Shown: piece after piece, positions 8,836-17,683 of the stretch
Layout of the letters: every line of letters begins with the position of its first letter
Position numbering within the stretch: the stretch's first letter is position 1
Source of the DNA: Microcoleus vaginatus WJT46-NPBG5
GTDB taxonomy: Bacteria > Cyanobacteriota > Cyanobacteriia > Cyanobacteriales > Oscillatoriaceae
DNA: 64,000 nucleotides
Direction of reading: 5' to 3'
Assembly: GCA_019359355.1 (NCBI GenBank)
Contig: JAHHHM010000014.1
Location: 1-64,000, forward strand
The notes under the pieces: model-generated
Database searches by the model: none
Told to the model about the DNA's origin: nothing
What the model saw: only the letters and a program-made list of their open reading frames with translations
Program-made: the position numbers and the translations under genes

Positions 8836-9626
8836 AAGGTGTGCTCCTCAATGTCTGCTGGCACATTAACTGATGTTAGGTTGAGCTGGGTTTGCAAGAA
8901 CCTTAGCTCAAAATCTTTCAGAGGGCGGTAAGTACCAGGTTTCAACATTGGTTCTTCGGGGGGTTCCAATAAAATGGGTCCTATTGCCGTGCGGTGCAGG
9001 TTAACCACTGGATATCCTAACTGTTCTGCGACCCGTCTAATCTGGCGATTTCTCCCTTCTTTAAGAATTACTTCCAAAAGTGTTTGAGAACCAGGATACT
9101 TTGCCAGGGCACGGACTTGGGCGGGTAATGTTTTTTTACCAGATAGGATAACGCCTTTGCGCCATGCTTCCAAAACCGATTCAGGGGGATAACCCCGCAC
9201 CCAGACTTGATAGGTTTTGGGAATGCCGTGACGGGGGTGAGTAAGGCCAAATGTCAGCCCTCCGTCATTAGTCAGCAGCAGTGCTCCTGTTGATTCAGCG
9301 TCTAAGCGCCCGATGGGATGCAAGCCCTGACCGTTACGAAGTGATGCCGGCAGTAAATCCAACACTGTAGACCGCTTCCAGGGGTCGCTACAGGTAGAGA
9401 CTACTCCCTTGGGCTTGTGAAGCAATAGATACACCGACTGAGGACGAGACTTCGGCTTGAGGGGGACTCCGTCAACTTCAATTTCATCGCACTCTGGATT
9501 GGCTTTTTGCCCCAGTTGCACCACTTGGCCATTCAGTCGCACTCGCCCTTCTAGAATCATTTTTTCAGCTTGCCGGCGCGAGGCAACTCCCCATTCAGAG
9601 AGAATTTTTTGCAGTCGTTCCTCCAT
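8832..9626 (-). CDS. RsuA/RluB-family rRNA pseudouridine synthase
   Basis: A 264-residue enzyme with an N-terminal S4 RNA-binding domain (MEERLQKILSEWGVASRRQA, residues 1-60) followed by the RsuA/RluB/RluE/RluF catalytic domain. The catalytic Asp is in GRLDAESTGALLLTNDG, and the family segments LHKPKGVVST and EGRNRQIRRVAEQLGYPV are present. It isomerises a uridine in rRNA; the exact site (16S or 23S) is not readable from sequence. It is the first gene of a two-gene unit with the RodZ-like gene (ATGA overlap). Confidence 0.9.
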   Translation of the reverse strand: MEERLQKILSEWGVASRRQAEKMILEGRVRLNGQVVQLGQKANPECDEIEVDGVPLKPKSRPQSVYLLLHKPKGVVSTCSDPWKRSTVLDLLPASLRNGQGLHPIGRLDAESTGALLLTNDGGLTFGLTHPRHGIPKTYQVWVRGYPPESVLEAWRKGVILSGKKTLPAQVRALAKYPGSQTLLEVILKEGRNRQIRRVAEQLGYPVVNLHRTAIGPILLEPPEEPMLKPGTYRPLKDFELRFLQTQLNLTSVNVPADIEEHTL

Positions 9627-10742
9627 GCTCAGACAAATGTGTAAAGGTGTGAGGTTTGGAATCAGTTGAGCGTTCGGTTAATCTGCGTGTTGATCAGCAC
9701 AGACTATGTACAAATATTACAAGACAGGTGGTTCTAAAGGCGTCCCTGTTTTCACGAGGTTTCGAGAGCTGTGACCCAGCGCAAAAACTTTAAGCTAAAG
9801 GTCGTGAGCTGTAAAGTGGTGCTTACCACCTTCTGGCTCAGAGCGAAGAGTGCCGGTAGCTACGCTATAAACTGCTTAGCTTTCACAGAGACGAGAGCTA
9901 GGAATTGAGCGTGAGGGGCTAGCTAGAAGTCAATCTATTCGTGCAACCGACAAGCCGGCCATTTATTCACGGATAATTGAGCGATTCTCCGCCTTTCCTC
10001 GCTCCCTCTTAAGAGTGACGGTGATGCTGTCTACAATATTTTGTACGGAAATAATACATGAGTGGGTCTTCGTTTAGCTAAATCAGCTAAGTTTCAAACC
10101 TTGGGAATTGTCCGGACGGAAATAAAATCCGGGCAAAGCCTCAGTTTTTTCTACCAGGTTACATACTTATTTTTTGAATGATAATTGAATCATACCGGAA
10201 AAAGCTCCAGTTCGCACATTATTTTAAACAATCTCAATTGCACTAGCAATCGTCTGAGTCAGAAATTATAAGTAAACTTGATAGCCTTTCTAAAAATAAA
10301 GATATCTCTGGATTGGAGCAGCGATTCAAAAATTTACAGGATGGTAAAAAGGTAAGAAGATATACGTTTTCACCGGCTGCAACGCATTTAAAGCTCAAAC
10401 GGGCCTCTCTAGACGGCTGGCCTTCCTTGTTAAAAAGAGTTATCTGACCCAAATCGGCTGCAAAGCAAAGCGGGAGAAAACTGTCCTGACAACCCGACAT
10501 TTCAGCAGAACCTAGGTGATTGCTGAGAAAGGAAACAGAAGTTTAACGGACAGTAATCATTCAGTAAAATGCTCTAATCGTTATTAGCCCAAGTTTCGTC
10601 TCAATTCTTTGAGGTTAAAACTTGAGTTCAACCAGATCAAGCCGGCACGGCTCAACAGATTTTTTTTAACAATCGTTCGCACAGATAGACTTTAATTCCG
10701 TACAATCGAAGTTTATGTCTCAGGAGGCCGATCAATCTGTCA
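9627..10742. other. 1.1-kb stretch without a convincing gene
   Basis: No ORF with recognisable family features was found. The segment 9770-9930 is rich in local inverted repeats (CTTTA-AGC-TAAAG at about 9789-9801, GTGGT-GCTT-ACCAC around 9816-9829, and paired AGAGCTAG/CTAGCT strings). Around 10107-10130, CCGGA and TCCGG pair as a small hairpin. An 85-codon minus-strand ORF (10243-10500) has no recognisable domain and I do not trust it. The region could hold a structured RNA and the promoters of the flanking genes. No 6S RNA, tmRNA, RNase P RNA or SRP RNA signature was seen. Confidence 0.4.
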
Positions 10743-11489
10743 ATGCATCATCAAGATCCCAATTCACAAGCCTTGACGCAAAAACAGAGCCGGCTGATTG
10801 GTAAAGTCCTATCTCCCGCAGTGGGACTATGGTTGCGCTCACAAGTCGAGAAAGTCCAACATCTGCACGTAAAAATTGAGGGAGGTGATCGGCAAATCCT
10901 CTCAGGCTGTATCCCTGGCGTATCTATCACCGCTAAAGGTGCAGTCTATCAAGGATTGCATCTGGGGGAAATTCAGCTTACCGGCACCGGCATTCGCATC
11001 AACATCGGCCAAGTCATCAAAGGCAAACCCCTGCGCCTTCTAGAACCGATCCCCGTTGCCGGTGAGCTGAAACTGCCTGAAGCCGATCTCAATGCCTCCC
11101 TGCAAGCACCCTTGCTGGCTAACGCTTTAATCGAGTTTCTGCTTCCCCTCCTACAAACAAACGATCCTGCACCCCAACCGGCAGGCTATCGCTTGCAAAA
11201 TTCTCAAATGACCCTCGATAACGGACAACTGACCCTCAGCGCCCATTTAGTGTCTCCTGCCGGCAACCCAACGCCCTTCGTCCTGCGTAGCGGCTTGCAG
11301 CTAGCCAGCAGTCATGAATTGCAGTTTGTCCGCACCCACCTGCAGACCTCACAACCATTGCCGGCGGCCAATTTAGATGGCTTCATCCTCGATTTAGGCC
11401 CGGAAGTTGAGATTGAGGAACTCACCCTCAGTCCCGGACTCCTTACTTGTCGGGGCCGGCTCATGGTGATCCCACTCGAAGAGAGTTAG
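10743..11489 (+). CDS. DUF2993 (LmeA-like) protein
   Basis: A 248-residue protein of the DUF2993 family, common in cyanobacteria and actinobacteria; the studied mycobacterial member LmeA binds phospholipids in the cell envelope. Family-typical features are the N-terminal SRLIGKVLSPAVGLWLRSQV helix and the repeated beta pattern GVSITAKGAVYQGLHLGEIQ. No clear signal peptide is visible. The ATG at 10743 was taken; an AGGAGG lies about 17 bases upstream, farther than usual. It is convergent with cdsA (23 bp between stops). Confidence 0.75.
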   Translation: MHHQDPNSQALTQKQSRLIGKVLSPAVGLWLRSQVEKVQHLHVKIEGGDRQILSGCIPGVSITAKGAVYQGLHLGEIQLTGTGIRINIGQVIKGKPLRLLEPIPVAGELKLPEADLNASLQAPLLANALIEFLLPLLQTNDPAPQPAGYRLQNSQMTLDNGQLTLSAHLVSPAGNPTPFVLRSGLQLASSHELQFVRTHLQTSQPLPAANLDGFILDLGPEVEIEELTLSPGLLTCRGRLMVIPLEES

Positions 11490-11512
11490 GGGAGAGGACT
11501 CATCCTTGACAG

Positions 11513-12382
11513 CTAGCTTTGTAATAGTGGCAAAAAAAGGGTAACGAAGTAATAAACTAAGGGAGCGGTAAAAACATAGCTGTCAGCGCGATCTAGGATG
11601 CCGCCATGTCCGGGAATTAGCTGGCCTGAATCTTTGACGCCGGCATCACGCTTCATCATCGACTCGGTTAAGTCGCCCAGCAAACTAGCGATCCCGATCA
11701 GCAAACCCAATGCTAAGCCGGTCCACTCCCAAGCCGGCCACTGTAAATACCACGCCCCAGCTAATGCCACCGCCACACTGCCGGCGACCCCAAAGACTGC
11801 CCCTTCAACCGTCTTTTTCGGGCTGATTTCAGAAAGGCGAGTCCGTCCAAAAAATTTACCGAACGTGTAAGCACCAATATCAGCGGCCCAAATACAAAAG
11901 AAGGCCAACAGGGTTACGATCAATCCCTGTGGCATTGTTTGCAGATGTAGGCCGGTTTGTGGCCAGTATCCGCCCATTGGTAGGTTACTGTATGAAGCAC
12001 TGTCTAATGAGCGCAAACGCACCCAATAACTGGGTAAATAACCTCCATAAAATAGCCCTAAAATTGAAGCAGAAATATCAGCAATTGTGGCGAATTTTGG
12101 CTGAAACAGTAGATAGAAACAAATAAACGTCCCCGCTACCGGCACGACAGCGTCAGCGAGTGGAGAAGAGATGGTAGAAATTACTAACAAAGCTTGGCTG
12201 ACGACTAAGGTCGTTTTGCCGGCGGGCGCAATTCCTTTGGCTCGAACTAGCTGGAAGTATTCTAACTGGCCCAGATAGACAATAATGGCGAAACCGAGGG
12301 TGAAGTACCACCCTCCCAGGAGAGTCATCCCCAGAGCAAGGGCGATTGCAACAATTCCACTGAGGATACGAGACCAAGGCAT
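11513..12382 (-). CDS. cdsA: Phosphatidate cytidylyltransferase
   Basis: An integral membrane enzyme of about 289 residues that makes CDP-diacylglycerol from phosphatidate and CTP, feeding phosphatidylglycerol synthesis. The C-terminal CDP-alcohol signature is intact: SMMKRDAGVKDSG followed by LIPGHGGILDRADS, with its Mg-binding aspartates. About seven or eight hydrophobic segments precede it. I favour the ATG at 12382 (MPWSRILSGI); an in-frame TTG at 12409 would add nine residues. Confidence 0.92.
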   Translation of the reverse strand: MPWSRILSGIVAIALALGMTLLGGWYFTLGFAIIVYLGQLEYFQLVRAKGIAPAGKTTLVVSQALLVISTISSPLADAVVPVAGTFICFYLLFQPKFATIADISASILGLFYGGYLPSYWVRLRSLDSASYSNLPMGGYWPQTGLHLQTMPQGLIVTLLAFFCIWAADIGAYTFGKFFGRTRLSEISPKKTVEGAVFGVAGSVAVALAGAWYLQWPAWEWTGLALGLLIGIASLLGDLTESMMKRDAGVKDSGQLIPGHGGILDRADSYVFTAPLVYYFVTLFLPLLQS

Positions 12383-12409
12383 AGGACGCTTTTCTCTTGA
12401 AGACAGCAA

Positions 12410-12709
12410 TTTATTAAAAATTACAAATTACAAAAAGAAAGTTTTTCTTCCTGTTTTAATTTATAATTTTCTATTTTTAATTAATTCTCTAGCGGCAGAC
12501 TGATTAACTGGCCGGCAGGCACTTTGGTAGCCGGTCGCCAAACCAGGTAGAGAGGTTAATTAAAGGTTAATACTATTTTCCTAGGTCGGTGTCTGGAACG
12601 CTATAACTTTGATTTATTCGTTCTAAAAGCCTGCTGGATAGAATAACCTTACTAGCAGTTGGGGAGAAGAGATGGGCTGAGAGGGAGAGTGTAAGCCGGC
12701 ACAGAGAGA
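12410..12709. other. AT-rich intergenic region
   Basis: About 300 bp between cdsA and cbiT, both on the minus strand. It contains A/T runs and TTAATTAA-like strings near 12555-12570 that could serve as cdsA promoter elements, but no gene, repeat or clear terminator was recognised. Confidence 0.4.
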
Positions 12710-13303
12710 TCAATCCAATTTTTCGCCACTGAGGATAAAAATAGGATTGACAGCAGCAAACACCTGATGAGTGCCGCGCGTCTCCAGCCGGTTGACGGCA
12801 GACTGGACAATCTCAATATTGCGGACTTGCAGTTCGGAAAAACTTTCTGAGATGGCATATAAACTCTCCAGATTGGCTGCTGTCACCACAACTCGACCTT
12901 GGGGCAGCAAATAGCGCCAAACTTCTTGCAAAATCCCTTTAATTGGGCGTCCTCCCTCAATGCACACCCGGTGAGGTTTATGCGGGAGGTTTTTGAGACA
13001 CTCCGGCGCGCTGCCTTCAATAATGTCTACATTGCGAACACTAAAGCGCTCACAGTTACGCTGGATTAGGCTGACGACTTCCTCATCCCGTTCGACCGCG
13101 ATAATTCGACCTTGGGGACAGAGTAAGCCGGTTTCCACGGGGATCGTGCCGGTGCCGGCACCAATATCCCACAACACAGAATCTGCCTTTAACCGCAGGT
13201 GAGAGATGATCAGCAACCGAACTTCTCGCTTGCTTAAGGGAATTCCGGGCAAGCGCTCGAACAGCTCATCCGGAATGCCAGGAGTAATATAAGGCCAAAG
13301 CAT
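12710..13303 (-). CDS. cbiT: Precorrin-6Y C5,15-methyltransferase subunit CbiT
   Basis: A 197-residue SAM-dependent methyltransferase of the CbiT/CobL C-terminal type, acting in corrin ring synthesis for cobalamin. The SAM-binding glycine loop is LWDIGAGTGTIPVE, with the acidic residue in IIAVERDEEV. The family segment LPGIPLSKREVRLL is near the N-terminus. I start it at the ATG at 13303 (MLWPYITPG). A longer GTG start at 13423 would overlap the preceding gene and add low-quality sequence encoded by AT-rich intergenic DNA. The partner CbiE domain is not in the window. Confidence 0.88.
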   Translation of the reverse strand: MLWPYITPGIPDELFERLPGIPLSKREVRLLIISHLRLKADSVLWDIGAGTGTIPVETGLLCPQGRIIAVERDEEVVSLIQRNCERFSVRNVDIIEGSAPECLKNLPHKPHRVCIEGGRPIKGILQEVWRYLLPQGRVVVTAANLESLYAISESFSELQVRNIEIVQSAVNRLETRGTHQVFAAVNPIFILSGEKLD

Positions 13304-13382
13304 AGAAAGTTTTGCGAATTGTTCATTATAAATTGCTAATTGCCAAGCCCGACCGTTAGCTCTTAGCGACAAAGGATCGTCT

Positions 13383-14846
13383 TTACTCTCGCACAACCTT
13401 AAGCGTTTTAAGGTTAGGGTCACTACACCCTGTTATTGTGCCACCATTACGCTGCACCTGTTGCAAGTAGTCAAGGGCTGTGGCGGTAATAATTTCACCG
13501 GCTATTAAAACGGGAATGCCGGGAGGATAGGGACAGATGCTCTCAGCGCTGATGCGGGTGCAGGTTTGCTCCACCGGCAGCGTTTCTGTTGCAGCAAAAA
13601 AGGCATCACGGGGAGAGAGGGCGAAAGCGGGGGAGAGGGGAAGCGAGGGAAAGGGGGCGACTGTGGCTTTATTTTCTACTGCGTAATCGGGCAAGGTGGT
13701 GAAGGCTTGCACTAAGCGTTCGATGTCTGCCGCTGTGTTACCCAGACTAATGATAAATGTCAGTTGGCGCAGGCTGGGCAATTCGGCAGTCACACCGAGT
13801 TGTTGATGGAGAATTTCGTCTGCTTGGTAGCCGGTGATCCCCAAACCGGCAACGCTGACGGTAAGGCGTGTGGGATCAAGGGCGATAAAACCGGCTTGAT
13901 TGGCTGCCGGTGCTTCTAAAACGGATAGCCCGGAAATTTGGGCAATTTGTGTTCTTGCCTGATTGGCTAGCTGTAATGTTTTGGTCAGCAAGTGCTTGCC
14001 TTGGGTGGCCATTTGTTGCCGTGCTGCATCTAGGGAAGCGAGCAGTAAATAGCTGGGGCTGGTGGATTGTACCAATTGCAAGGCTTGAGTGAGTCGGTGC
14101 CGATCTATGCGGTTGCCCTGGACGTGCAGCATGGATGCTTGCGTCATCGCTGCCAAAACTTTGTGAATTGATTGCACGGTTAAGTCGGCACCGGCAGAAA
14201 GGGCAGAGCTTGGCAAGTCGGGGTGAAAGGCAAAATGTGGGCCATGCGATTCGTCTACCAAAAGGGGGATATTATGCTGGTGCGCTAGCTCTGCAATTGC
14301 CGGCAAATCACCACAAACCCCCTGATAAGTCGGGTAAAGCATCATCACGGCTTTGGCGTCTGGATGCGCGGCTAAGGCGTCGGCAACGGCTGCCGGTGTG
14401 ATGCTGTGGGCGAGATCCCAAGCGGGGTCATATTCAGGGTTGACAAAAATGGGGATCGCGCCGGAGAGAATTAGTCCTGAAATAGCAGAGCGGTGGGCGT
14501 TTCGCGGCAGAATAATTTTGTCGCCGGCCCCACAAGTTGCCAAGATCGCTGCAATAATGCCGGCGGTGGAACCATTGACAAGAAACCAAGTTTGTGAAGC
14601 ACCAAATGCCGCTGCCGCGAGTTGCTGCGCTTCCGCGATCGCGCCTTCTGGAGCAAACAAGTTATCGAGTTCTGGCAGTTCCGGCAAATCCGCTTGAAAC
14701 ACCGGCAACCCCAGCAAATCTATCAGTCGTTGAGGGGTTCCCTGTCCCCGTTTGTGTCCAGGTGCATAAAAAGAAGCATGAGGCTTGCCGGCACAGGTTT
14801 GCAGGGCGTCTAGAAGCGGCGTAGTGGCTTGAGAGTCGTTTGACAT
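13383..14846 (-). CDS. Orn/Lys/Arg-type PLP decarboxylase
   Basis: A 487-residue fold-type I PLP enzyme of the bacterial Orn/Lys/Arg decarboxylase family, in the short form without the N-terminal wing domain. The Schiff-base lysine is in QSIHKVLAAMTQAS, the PLP-ring histidine in VDESHGPHF, and the phosphate-binding segment is NGSTAGIIAAIL. The family decarboxylates lysine, ornithine or arginine in polyamine or stress metabolism; the substrate is not decidable here. The start is the ATG at 14846 (MSNDSQATT); the upstream in-frame extension is less likely. Confidence 0.85.
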   Translation of the reverse strand: MSNDSQATTPLLDALQTCAGKPHASFYAPGHKRGQGTPQRLIDLLGLPVFQADLPELPELDNLFAPEGAIAEAQQLAAAAFGASQTWFLVNGSTAGIIAAILATCGAGDKIILPRNAHRSAISGLILSGAIPIFVNPEYDPAWDLAHSITPAAVADALAAHPDAKAVMMLYPTYQGVCGDLPAIAELAHQHNIPLLVDESHGPHFAFHPDLPSSALSAGADLTVQSIHKVLAAMTQASMLHVQGNRIDRHRLTQALQLVQSTSPSYLLLASLDAARQQMATQGKHLLTKTLQLANQARTQIAQISGLSVLEAPAANQAGFIALDPTRLTVSVAGLGITGYQADEILHQQLGVTAELPSLRQLTFIISLGNTAADIERLVQAFTTLPDYAVENKATVAPFPSLPLSPAFALSPRDAFFAATETLPVEQTCTRISAESICPYPPGIPVLIAGEIITATALDYLQQVQRNGGTITGCSDPNLKTLKVVRE

Positions 14847-14955
14847 GAGGCAAATTATAAGGCAACTTTTCTTCCCACTCACATTCGCTATTTAGGAAGA
14901 TGTACTAACACTCGATTTCCGTCTAATTTGAGAAAGATGAGTTCTTGAAGTCGTT

Positions 14956-15120
14956 ATGATCAATCCCGTTCCTAACCCGATGCCTCAGCCACCTTTCCCC
15001 ACTCCAGAGCCAACGCCGATGCCTGATCCGGTGCCGGCACCGATTCCGCAGCCGGTGCCAACTCCCATTCCACAGCCGGTGCCGGCACCCATTCCACAGC
15101 CCATTCCCGAACCCGTATAA
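14956..15120 (+). CDS. 54-residue proline-rich small protein
   Basis: A short ORF, ATG to TAA, encodes 54 residues that are almost entirely Pro alternating with small or acidic residues: MINPVPNPMPQPPFPTPEP, then repeats of the PVPAPIPQ and PVPTPIPQ type, ending PEPV. Such a periodic PxPx sequence forms an extended polyproline rod, as in TonB linkers. It lies between the decarboxylase gene (divergent) and ychF (41 bp downstream, same strand). The ribosome site is weak. The strict PxP period and the stop make a coding role plausible, but it could also be a relic of a longer protein. Confidence 0.5.
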   Translation: MINPVPNPMPQPPFPTPEPTPMPDPVPAPIPQPVPTPIPQPVPAPIPQPIPEPV

Positions 15121-15160
15121 ACTGGGTTTTAGTTGCTGATTTTCTAACCCTCAAACACAG

Positions 15161-16252
15161 ATGCTAAGAGCCGGTATTGTCGGACTTCCCAACGTAGGCA
15201 AATCTACCTTATTTAATGCTGTAGTGGCCAATGCCAAGGCGCAAGCCGCTAATTTTCCTTTCTGCACAATTGAACCGAATGTAGGCGTTGTGGCGGTGCC
15301 AGATGAGCGGTTGCAAATGCTGACTAAACTCTCGTCATCCGAGCAAACGGTGCCAACGCGGATGGAATTTGTGGATATTGCCGGCTTGGTGAAGGGCGCA
15401 AGCCAGGGCGAAGGATTGGGCAACCAGTTTTTATCCCACATCCGAGAAGTCAGTGCCATTATTCATGTGGTGCGATGTTTTGATGATGATGACATTATCC
15501 ACGTTGCCGGCTCTGTAGATCCAGCGCGAGATATTGACGTGATTAATTTAGAGCTGGCTTTGGCGGATCTAGCGCAGGTTGATCGACGCATTGATCGCAC
15601 TCGCAAGCAAGCTCGTACCAATAAAGAAGCCCAGATAGAACTAGGGGCACTAGAAAAGTTATCCGCTGCCCTGAATGAAGGCAAGCCGGCTCGTCAGGTG
15701 ACTTTAAATGAAGAGGAAGCCGAGTTGGTGCAGCCACTTAATTTACTAACGAGCAAGCCGGTGATTTATGCAGCAAATGTATCGGAAGAGGACTTAGCGA
15801 CGGGCAATGAATGGGTGGAAAAAGTGCGAGCAATCGCGACAGAAGATAACGCTCAAGTTGTTGTTGTTTCCGCCCAAGTCGAGTCAGAACTTGTTGAGTT
15901 AGCAGAAGAAGAACGCGCTGATTTTCTGCAATCTCTAGGTGTTCAAGAAGGCGGGTTGAAGTCTCTAATCCGGGCAACTTATCAACTCTTAGGTTTACGA
16001 ACTTTCCTGACAACCGGCCCGAAAGAAACTCGCGCTTGGACGATTACCGCAGGAATGCTAGCACCTCAGGCTGCCGGCGTTATTCACTCAGATTTTGAGC
16101 GAGGGTTTATTCGGGCAGAGACGGTTGCTTATAATGATTTAGTAACCACCGGCTCAATGACGGCTGCGAAAGAAAAAGGCTTAGTTCGCAGTGAAGGAAA
16201 AGAGTATGTGGTGCAGGAAGGGGATGTGATGTTATTCCGGTTCAATGTATAG
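15161..16252 (+). CDS. ychF: Redox-regulated ATPase YchF
   Basis: A 363-residue Obg-family P-loop NTPase (YchF/OLA1), a ribosome-associated protein that prefers ATP. G1 is GLPNVGKST (residues 8-16), G3 is DIAGLVKGASQGEGLGNQF, and the altered G4 is in PVIYAANVSEED, as expected of this subfamily. The C-terminal TGS-like domain follows (AWTITAGMLAPQAAGVIHSD). It is normal in length and intact. Confidence 0.95.
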   Translation: MLRAGIVGLPNVGKSTLFNAVVANAKAQAANFPFCTIEPNVGVVAVPDERLQMLTKLSSSEQTVPTRMEFVDIAGLVKGASQGEGLGNQFLSHIREVSAIIHVVRCFDDDDIIHVAGSVDPARDIDVINLELALADLAQVDRRIDRTRKQARTNKEAQIELGALEKLSAALNEGKPARQVTLNEEEAELVQPLNLLTSKPVIYAANVSEEDLATGNEWVEKVRAIATEDNAQVVVVSAQVESELVELAEEERADFLQSLGVQEGGLKSLIRATYQLLGLRTFLTTGPKETRAWTITAGMLAPQAAGVIHSDFERGFIRAETVAYNDLVTTGSMTAAKEKGLVRSEGKEYVVQEGDVMLFRFNV

Positions 16253-16287
16253 AAACACTAAACTCAAACTAGACTTGGGAGGTTAGG

Positions 16288-16491
16288 GTGGAAAACAAAG
16301 TAGACTGCGCTGTAGCTTGCGTGAATGGCTGCATTCTGGGGGATGAATGCCCTAATAAAGAATATGCAGAAGCCACGTCAGATTTTATCAGCAGCACTTC
16401 GCTGGATAAAATGCTGGAGATTGCTGAAGCAGCGCGAATGAAAAAAATGTCGGCACCCCCACAATGGGTTTATCCCGATTTTCCTGAATAG
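16288..16491 (+). CDS. Small Cys-containing conserved-looking protein
   Basis: A 67-residue protein starting at a GTG with a GGGAGG ribosome site about seven bases upstream, 35 bp after ychF and probably co-transcribed with it. The N-terminus holds Cys7, Cys11, Cys15 and Cys21 (VDCAVACVNGCILGDEC), a spacing that could bind a metal or form disulfides. The remainder is a charged helix ending in PPQWVYPDFPE. I do not recognise a named family; the tidy start, stop and composition argue it is real. Confidence 0.7.
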   Translation: MENKVDCAVACVNGCILGDECPNKEYAEATSDFISSTSLDKMLEIAEAARMKKMSAPPQWVYPDFPE

Positions 16492-16552
16492 GAGCGGGGT
16501 AGTTAAGAAAAGTTGAAAAGATCTATCCTAAGATAGATGTTATAAAATTGCT

Positions 16553-16594
16553 GACGCTTTCTTAATTTTCATTTAAGAAGGCGTCTTCTGTTTT
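16553..16594 (+). terminator. Rho-independent-like terminator after ychF unit
   Basis: The stem has arms GACGCTTTCTTAA and TTAAGAAGGCGTC around a short AT-rich loop, with one G-T wobble, followed by TTCTGTTTT. It lies about 60 bp downstream of the small Cys-containing gene. Confidence 0.7.
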
Positions 16595-16833
16595 GGATAT
16601 CGGCACAAATTAGCGATAGAAAACTGCTATTTCTGCAAGAGGCCGGCATATAATCCCCTGCTTTCTAACACCACGTCAAATAAGATTAATGTAATATTAC
16701 TGCCTTCTCTACCTTGATTTTGCTAAATAAGCCATCTACCTAGTTCAAGCATTTGTGTTAATGAAATATGTCTCTTTTGGAGGAGTGAAGCAGTTTCAAG
16801 AAGCTGATATCGTATCGACAAGGAGAACTTAAC

Positions 16834-16884
16834 ATGACATTCTTTACATTCTTTGCAGGAGGGCTAGTTGTTGTGTTGGCTTGA
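16834..16884 (+). CDS. Candidate 16-residue hydrophobic micropeptide
   Basis: An ATG preceded by AAGGAG (spacing about eight) opens a 16-codon ORF, MTFFTFFAGGLVVVLA, ending in TGA. It would form a short membrane helix. After the TGA, the other forward frame continues sensibly (LIQYVYLQSRL, then TAA), so a one-base loss in a roughly 27-residue single-span peptide is an alternative. It stands alone in the 570-bp gap before the stress-protein-like gene. Evidence is limited to the ribosome site and composition. Confidence 0.4.
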   Translation: MTFFTFFAGGLVVVLA

Positions 16885-17066
16885 TTCAGTATGTTTATTT
16901 GCAGAGTCGTCTCTAAAAAACCTAGATTATCTTAATAATTAACCAAGAAAAGCGATATTTTTTTAAAAAATAAACGAATAAATTTATAAAAAAATGTAAT
17001 AACTATTACATTACTTAAACAGGCTACAAATGTAAGCGCTTGCTTTAACCACAGGAGGATAGAAAG

Positions 17067-17606
17067 ATGAGTTTGGGTTTACCTAAGTGCGGCATTGGAG
17101 CATTTTCAAACCGGCAAGAAGTAGAATCGGCTCTCACCGAGTTGAAAAATTCTGATTACCCAATGGATAAAGTTTCTGTTGTGGTGCGTGATGCCAATCC
17201 AGAGGATGAATTAACCAGTTCTGAGAGTGAGTTTGTTCGGGATAAAACCGTCGGGGGTCTGGCAAAAGGTGCCCTGACTGTGGGCGCTTTGGGTAGTCTC
17301 GGTGGCTTATTGGTGGGACTGAGTACCTTAGCAATTCCTGGCTTAGGCGCAGTCGCAGTTGCCGGCTCTAAAGTCGCCCTAGGCGGTTTGTTTGCCGGCG
17401 GCTATTATGGCACAGCAGCCGGGGGCATTATCGGCGCAGCAATTGGCAACGGCATCTCAAAAGAGCAAGCCAGAATTTATGACGAACATCTGGCTAAAGG
17501 TGATTATTTAGTCATCCTAAATGGCAATGAAGACGAACTCACGCGTGCTGAATCGATTCTGAATAATCTAGGGATTCAGCAGTGGGAAACTTACACAACA
17601 ACCTAA
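17067..17606 (+). CDS. General stress protein 17M-like membrane protein
   Basis: A 179-residue protein with an N-terminal general-stress-protein-17M (YflT)-like domain (GIGAFSNRQEVESALTELKNSDYPMDKVSVVVRD), a long glycine-zipper hydrophobic centre (residues about 70-130, LGSLGGLLVGLSTLAIPGLG and GGYYGTAAGGIIGAAIGNG), and a C-terminal alpha/beta part (YLVILNGNEDELTRAESIL). The ATG is preceded by ACAGGAGGAT, a strong ribosome site. The upstream 130 bp are very AT-rich. Homologues in cyanobacteria are often stress-induced, but regulation is not shown here. Confidence 0.7.
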   Translation: MSLGLPKCGIGAFSNRQEVESALTELKNSDYPMDKVSVVVRDANPEDELTSSESEFVRDKTVGGLAKGALTVGALGSLGGLLVGLSTLAIPGLGAVAVAGSKVALGGLFAGGYYGTAAGGIIGAAIGNGISKEQARIYDEHLAKGDYLVILNGNEDELTRAESILNNLGIQQWETYTTT

Positions 17607-17683
17607 ATAGATAAGGGAAGTTTGTAGGGTAAAAAACACTGCTAAATTCTTACCCAATTTGTTCTTAATTCACGGGCTTAAAC

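Noticed and set aside
10243-10500. 85-codon minus-strand ORF
   Set aside because: No domain, no ribosome site of note, and composition not distinct from non-coding DNA.
12710-13423. Long version of CbiT starting at a GTG at 13423
   Set aside because: It would overlap the upstream gene and add 40 residues encoded by AT-rich intergenic DNA that do not fit the family; the ATG at 13303 matches better.
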